Shown here one piece after another: positions 59,838 to 64,000 of a stretch of 64,000 nucleotides of DNA. The translations under genes were made by a program, and so were the position numbers. Source of the stretch: Phanerochaete sordida (Eukaryota > Basidiomycota > Agaricomycetes > Polyporales > Phanerochaetaceae); the NCBI GenBank assembly GCA_019973155.2, contig BPQB01000070.1, positions 1 to 64,000 of the forward strand, given 5' to 3'. Positions within the stretch are counted from its first letter, which is position 1. Each line of letters begins with the position of its first letter. Under the pieces are notes generated by a model that saw only the letters and a list, made by a program, of their open reading frames with translations, was not told the origin of the DNA and ran no database searches.

Positions 59838-60783
59838 ATGTCCAACGCATACTACAACCTCAGCTCTGGCTGGAGGAAGCACTACGACGCGCCTGGCGCG
59901 TGGTCGTTCGCACGGAACCTCGCCACAGTAAGTGTGATCCGCATCAACTCACGCGACCGCAATCTGACCACATCTGCAGCACATCCCAGGAGTCTACGAC
60001 TTTGTATGGGCAGACCGAGACGGACTCGTACCTAGCATGAGCGAGAACTTGGTTGAACGCGATGTCCTCCATGGATACTTCGAAGACAAGCACGTCCTCG
60101 AGACCGAAGTCGACGCGCACCACTTCTGCCGGTACCTCAGCCTCATGTGCAACGTCTCCCAACCCTTGACCAAGCAATCCTCCACGAGCAGTATTCCTCT
60201 CCATCGCGACCGCTCCTCGAAAGAGGCCACGGCGGGCCCCCTGCGGTACCACAAGGGCCGCTTCTCATCCCGGCGCTACAACTGCGATTCCATGCCACCG
60301 AGCCCCATCGGCAGCGGCCGCCCCTCCCCCCAGTCCAGCGCGTCGTCCAGCCCCACGCAGACGTTCGCCTCGCTCCGCACCCCCGGCCAGACGCCGCCGC
60401 CGAGCCGGAAGCCTGCGCCACACCGCGCGCAGCCCGACTACACCGCGATGTACGAGGGTCCGCCGATCCTGAAGAAGCTCGAGAACGCGCACCTGATGAG
60501 CCAGAAGGAGATCGACGGGCTGCCCGAGCTCCAGCGCGTGTACGCCCTCCGCAAGCGCGAAGCACGCCTGCATGCCGCGCACGCTGTGGCGCAGCCCGTG
60601 CCCGCGTACGACTTCCACCGGCCGTCGGTGCCCATGGAACGCAAGTCGCTCCTCCTGGCCGCGCTGATGGGACGAGTTGCACCTGGCGTGGAGGAATATC
60701 AGGCGAGTGAGTCGACAAGCTCGAGCGATGACGGGACGGAGCTGCGCGATGCATCCATGGCGGTGTCATGGATGGAGTCGTAG
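59838..60783 (+). CDS. Hypothetical protein, lineage-specific
   Basis: Two exons, 59838-59927 and 59980-60783, 297 residues. Start MSNAYYNLSSGWRKHYDAPG; the junction reads FARNLAT-HIPGVYDFVWADR. The N-terminal 80 residues look folded (FVWADRDGLVPSMSENLVER, EVDAHHFCRYLSLMCN). The middle is a long Ser/Pro-rich disordered region, then a charged helix (MSQKEIDGLPELQRVYALRK) and an acidic Ser-rich tail. No signal peptide or membrane span. I do not recognise the family. The intron is canonical (GTAAGT, branch TCTGACC, CAG) and the frame across it is exact, so the gene is probably real. Confidence 0.7.
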
Positions 60784-62193
60784 AGGTGTGTTGCCTGGCG
60801 ATAAGTGAAACCCAATTTATAGACGTTCTGTGCTGCGCCTCCGAAATCCTCATAACACTATATGCTGCTCCTTTATCTGTAATGTTAGCTTGTAATATAG
60901 AGAACGGACTATCTTGTCTTCCCCCTTTATCACTATCCAATCAATGAGTCCTTAGCGATAATGCGGACAACGCAAACAACTTGCCCGAGACCGCGTTTGG
61001 ATGAAGGGCGTCGTCGGGTAGCTACCCTGCCAAACGCATGGTGCACAAAATGTGGTGGACACTCTGGCATCGCCATCGCTGGCTCCCTGCGACACGTATC
61101 CGGACGCGGAATATGTGAACTGCTCCTTGACCATGGTACTGCAGCCCAGCGGGCTCCAAGATACTGGCCGGAACGACAGGGCGATGTACTCCCGCGACAA
61201 GTCAGCGACGAGAATTGTGATCTTCTCCGAAGCCAGCTGGAGGTGCTCGCTCCTGGGTGGCGCTCCGGGAGCAGCAGACTACGGATTTGCGTGCGCCTGT
61301 GTTGGCCCAACACAGGCGGAAGCAAATCAGCGCAGTCAGACGCGGCTTGCTATCGACATGGCCCCAGGAATGCGCTTAGCCGCGGTCAGCCTAGAGGTAA
61401 ACGGGAGGCTTCATGGGGTGCGCGTCACTCGTACGACGATGCCTTCTGCTGCCTCTCATGCGACTCGGCCTCGCGGCCTTGAGATTTCGGATGTCGTACC
61501 CAAACGGACAACATCATCCAGTGCGCATTAAACGACCGAAATACGCGTCATGGCCTGACGACGCACCTCCGCCAAATCATACGACTGCGCGTTATGGTAC
61601 GACTTCTGCGGACCTGTCGGTTTCGACTCTTCCGGATGCTACGACACAAGCAGTGCAATGTCAAAAAGACGGCCAAACTCGCGTAGAGTCATAGGCACGG
61701 CGAGCAACACTCACTTCCGCGCCTCAGGGTGGTCTCGCACCCACCGGGGCTCGTATCCGCGCACGCACTGACGTGCTATTAGGGCCTCTGCGACATCTGT
61801 TCAATGTCTTTTTGCACAATTTGAGTTACGTCGCGTCGTACGTCAAAACATCTAGAAATTGTAAGATGCCGCGAGCGAGCAGAGAGCAAGCATGACGGGT
61901 GCAGACCCAGAGCAGCGCAAAACGTGTGGGGAAGAGTGCGCCCCAGCGGTCGTACTGCGGTCGAGCTCGGTGTGACGAGGCGTGTCTGACCGTGCGTGAA
62001 CCGAATATTAACCTTCGCCGCTACGTGACCGTCGTGGAACTACGACAGCGTGAGCAACTTGCGGCGAAGGCTTGGGTAGTTTGGACTCACGAAGAACGTG
62101 AGAAGTGACGGAACAATCAAGTGTTGAACATGAAGATTAAGGTAAACAGTACAATAGCTCACGCGCAGGGCTCGCCACATGTGCACTACGTTC
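60784..62193. other. Ambiguous region, possible degraded gene
   Basis: About 1.4 kb. Both strands hold protein-like stretches: minus strand about 60952-61265 (HLQLASEKITILVADLSREY ... CLRCPHYR, preceded by a TAG acceptor but no start), minus strand near 61720-61790 (RGYEPRWVRDHPEAR ending at a GTGAGTGTT donor), and plus strand 61899-62105 (LRRYVTVVELRQREQLAAKA). They do not assemble into one gene. I read this as one or more decayed genes; no product is assigned. Confidence 0.4.
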
Positions 62194-63437
62194 TCATCCT
62201 CTGGCCTTCATGCCTGTCTGGCTCTCCAGATCCGAGCTCGGTTCATTTTCACCTTCTGTTGTTGCGTTCTCCGTGGCGAGCCCCCTCCTCGTGCGTTCCA
62301 TCCACTCTGCAAAGAGCTGCCGGCTCTGGTCGCTATCCATAGAGTACATGTTACTCGTTTGGTATGCGGGGTACGTGCGCCTGCGCACGGCATTGACGTA
62401 GGCGGCGATGCCGTCGTCGACATGCTTCCTGAGATGGGCAAACTGGCGGACGAAGCGCGGCTTGCGGCCGCGCGAGTTGCCGAGCATGTCATCCCAGACG
62501 AGGACCTGGCCGTCGGTGCCGCGGCCGGCGCCGATGCCGATGGTGAACGCGTGCTTGAGGCGGGACGTGGCGGCCTCGGCGACCTCGGGGGGCACGGCTT
62601 CGAGGACGACCGCGACCGCACCCGCCTGCTCCATGACCAGGGCGTGTTCGACGAGGCGTTTCGCGCTGTGAAAGCGTCTGGCCTGCGGGAGGTAGCCGCC
62701 GAGCTGCACGGCGCGCTGTGGCATGAGCCCCAGGTGCGCGAACACGGGGATACCCGCAAGGGTGAGATGCTCGACGTGGTGCGCAATCTCAGGCCCGCCC
62801 TCGAGTTTCACGGCTTCCGCACCGCCCTCGCGCACTAGTCGCACAGCGTTGTGGAAGGTTTCCTCTGGAGTTCCGTGGTAGGTGCCAAAGGGCATGTCAA
62901 CGACGAGGAACGGAGTCTTGCACCCCCGCGCAACGGCCTTGCAGTGGTGGATCATCTCGTCGAGGGTAATGCGAGTCGTGCTGTCGTAGCCGAGGCAGAC
63001 TTGGGCGAGTGAATCGCCGACAAGTACGATTTCGACTCTGCTTGCGTCGCAGGCGAGGCCGGTGGGGTAATCATAGGCAGTGAGCATGGAGATAGGCGTG
63101 CGGTACCTCTTCATCGTGCGAAGGTGAGCTAAAGTGATTTTGGTCCGCTCTGCAACAACGGTGAGCGAGGCCTCTAGAGAAGCGGGTGCCGTGACGTACC
63201 CCATTCAATGTACTTGTCGCCCCCAGCCCTTTCCACTTCTGCTACGATCTTGGGCTTTCCCTCAGGGACAGTGGCATCGAGGACCTTATCCTCCGTCTCC
63301 GCGGCCGAAGTCACTGGAGCTTCGGCAGTGTCTTCTGTGGCTTGTTCCGACACGGAGCTGACTCGCCTTGTTCCTGCGACAAGGTGTCTCGCGGCATTCC
63401 TCCTCAGGACGCGGGAGGCGAGAACTGGCCTGAACAT
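62194..63437 (-). CDS. panB: Ketopantoate hydroxymethyltransferase
   Basis: First committed step of pantothenate and CoA synthesis: adds the hydroxymethyl group of methylene-tetrahydrofolate to ketoisovalerate. Two exons, 63200-63437 and 62194-63149, 397 residues. The Arg-rich N-terminus (MFRPVLASRVLRRNAARHLV) is a mitochondrial leader. The intron (63150-63199) splits a Glu codon, giving YIEW-ERTKITLAHLRTMK; an ATG inside the intron opens a false shorter start. Family motifs are all present: SMLTAYDYPTGLACD, VGDSLAQVCLGYDSTTRITL, FLVVDMPFGTY, AVKLEGG, IPVFAHLGLMPQ and IGIGAGRGTDGQVLVWDDML. The C-terminal tail of about 40 residues is polar and extra to bacterial enzymes. Intact. Confidence 0.95.
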
Positions 63438-64000
63438 GGTGGGCGGGGGGAGGGAGATGCGGGGTGTGTGCAGAGTCGCCCGAGGTTGAAAAGTCTGTAC
63501 AGCAAGCGTGATAATTGATTACGAGGCCCAGGGGCTCCGATCGGCTAATGTGCGCTCCGGCGCGAGTGACGGGTGCAGTCTCCAGTCTTCGCGGCGGCAC
63601 CAACGAGCAGGGAGGCCGCCCTGGGGCCACACAGGGGATAAGTCGGGCTCTCACCGCCCGGCATTGAATACGAAGGTGACGTTGCGGTGAGAGCTCGGAC
63701 GGAGATGCCACGAGATGCCAGCAGCTACTCAGGGCCGCCAACCTTGCTGCTCTTGTGACTCGCGCCCGCCAGGAAGCGCAGAAATCCATCTGCTGCATAG
63801 AACAGAACTCGAGAGAGAAGATCTTGAAATCCTTTGGCTCGGTTTGACTTCATGTGCTTGTCGTAGGTGCGTATGGGTCCACGCCATCCGTCACCATACT
63901 CCGGGACTTGGCATCTTCGTCGTCGACGATGTCAAGCCCCGACGTGGCAGGCTAGCTCATTATCACCTAGGACAGCAAGGCTCTGTACTGCGCAATAGGA
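63438..64000. other. Upstream region of panB to the window edge
   Basis: About 0.56 kb. No gene supported; frames on the minus strand here run into the panB leader. A neighbouring gene may begin beyond the edge. Confidence 0.5.

Noticed and set aside
60143..60940. Minus-strand 265-codon frame opposite the 59838-60783 gene
   Set aside because: Arg/Ala/Ser-rich shadow; the plus strand has a clean intron and a folded-looking N-terminus.
63150..63204. Shorter panB start at 63204
   Set aside because: That ATG lies 5 nt before the splice donor and in the wrong frame for exon 1. The leader exon 63200-63437 joins in frame to the family's ERTKITLAHLR sequence.

Overview
This is a 64-kb nuclear fragment from a filamentous basidiomycete, most likely a mushroom-forming Agaricomycete. 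The evidence is: genes broken by many 45-65 nt GT..AG introns with CTRAY-like branch points; a Tad-like LINE and an Agaricomycete-style Ty3/Gypsy element; a TRI5-type sesquiterpene synthase; and a GC-rich, single-gene-per-promoter layout with no operons. The genus cannot be fixed from sequence alone.

Layout. 1-849: one small Tyr/Pro/Gly-rich gene with a clear TATA box. 850-26146: a full-length Tad-like LINE on the minus strand (22-nt oligo-A tail, perfect 15-bp target-site duplication, ORF1 with zinc knuckles, ORF2 with endonuclease, reverse transcriptase and RNase H). Its ORF2 is split just before the catalytic YVDD motif by a giant 16.9-kb Gypsy LTR retrotransposon at about 3695-20570. That element has two apparently identical 1163-bp LTRs, a 3236-codon gag-protease ORF with about 8.3 kb of unrecognised sequence between protease and RT, and a separate RT-RNase H-integrase reading frame. 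26280-26719: a MITE-like terminal inverted repeat element. 26.9-27.98 kb and 45.57-46.56 kb: two inverted copies of a roughly 1-kb multi-unit repeat, each with its own TATA box, ATG and repeated splice-like modules. They bracket a gene-rich block.

Gene block 29-44 kb: a multi-TM DUF7702-like protein, N-acetylglucosamine-6-phosphate deacetylase, NMN adenylyltransferase, two tandem YCII-domain proteins (one with a mitochondrial-type leader), a bZIP factor with a predicted transmembrane segment (ATF6-like), a membrane-anchored alpha/beta hydrolase, and the iron-sulfur assembly protein ISA2. Right part 46.8-64 kb: an NFKBIL1-like protein, an intron-rich coiled-coil protein, a TRI5-like sesquiterpene synthase followed by a decayed duplicate, a mitochondrial MDL1-type ABC transporter with a tRNA-Thr(CGU) gene in its upstream region, two lineage-type hypothetical genes, and ketopantoate hydroxymethyltransferase (panB).

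The housekeeping genes are unrelated in pathway, although several products (ISA2, MDL1, panB, one YCII protein) carry mitochondrial-type leaders. The least explained parts are the interior of the giant LTR element, the paired inverted multi-exon repeats, and the terpene synthase with its remnant. All functional calls rest on motif reading by eye; no database search was run.
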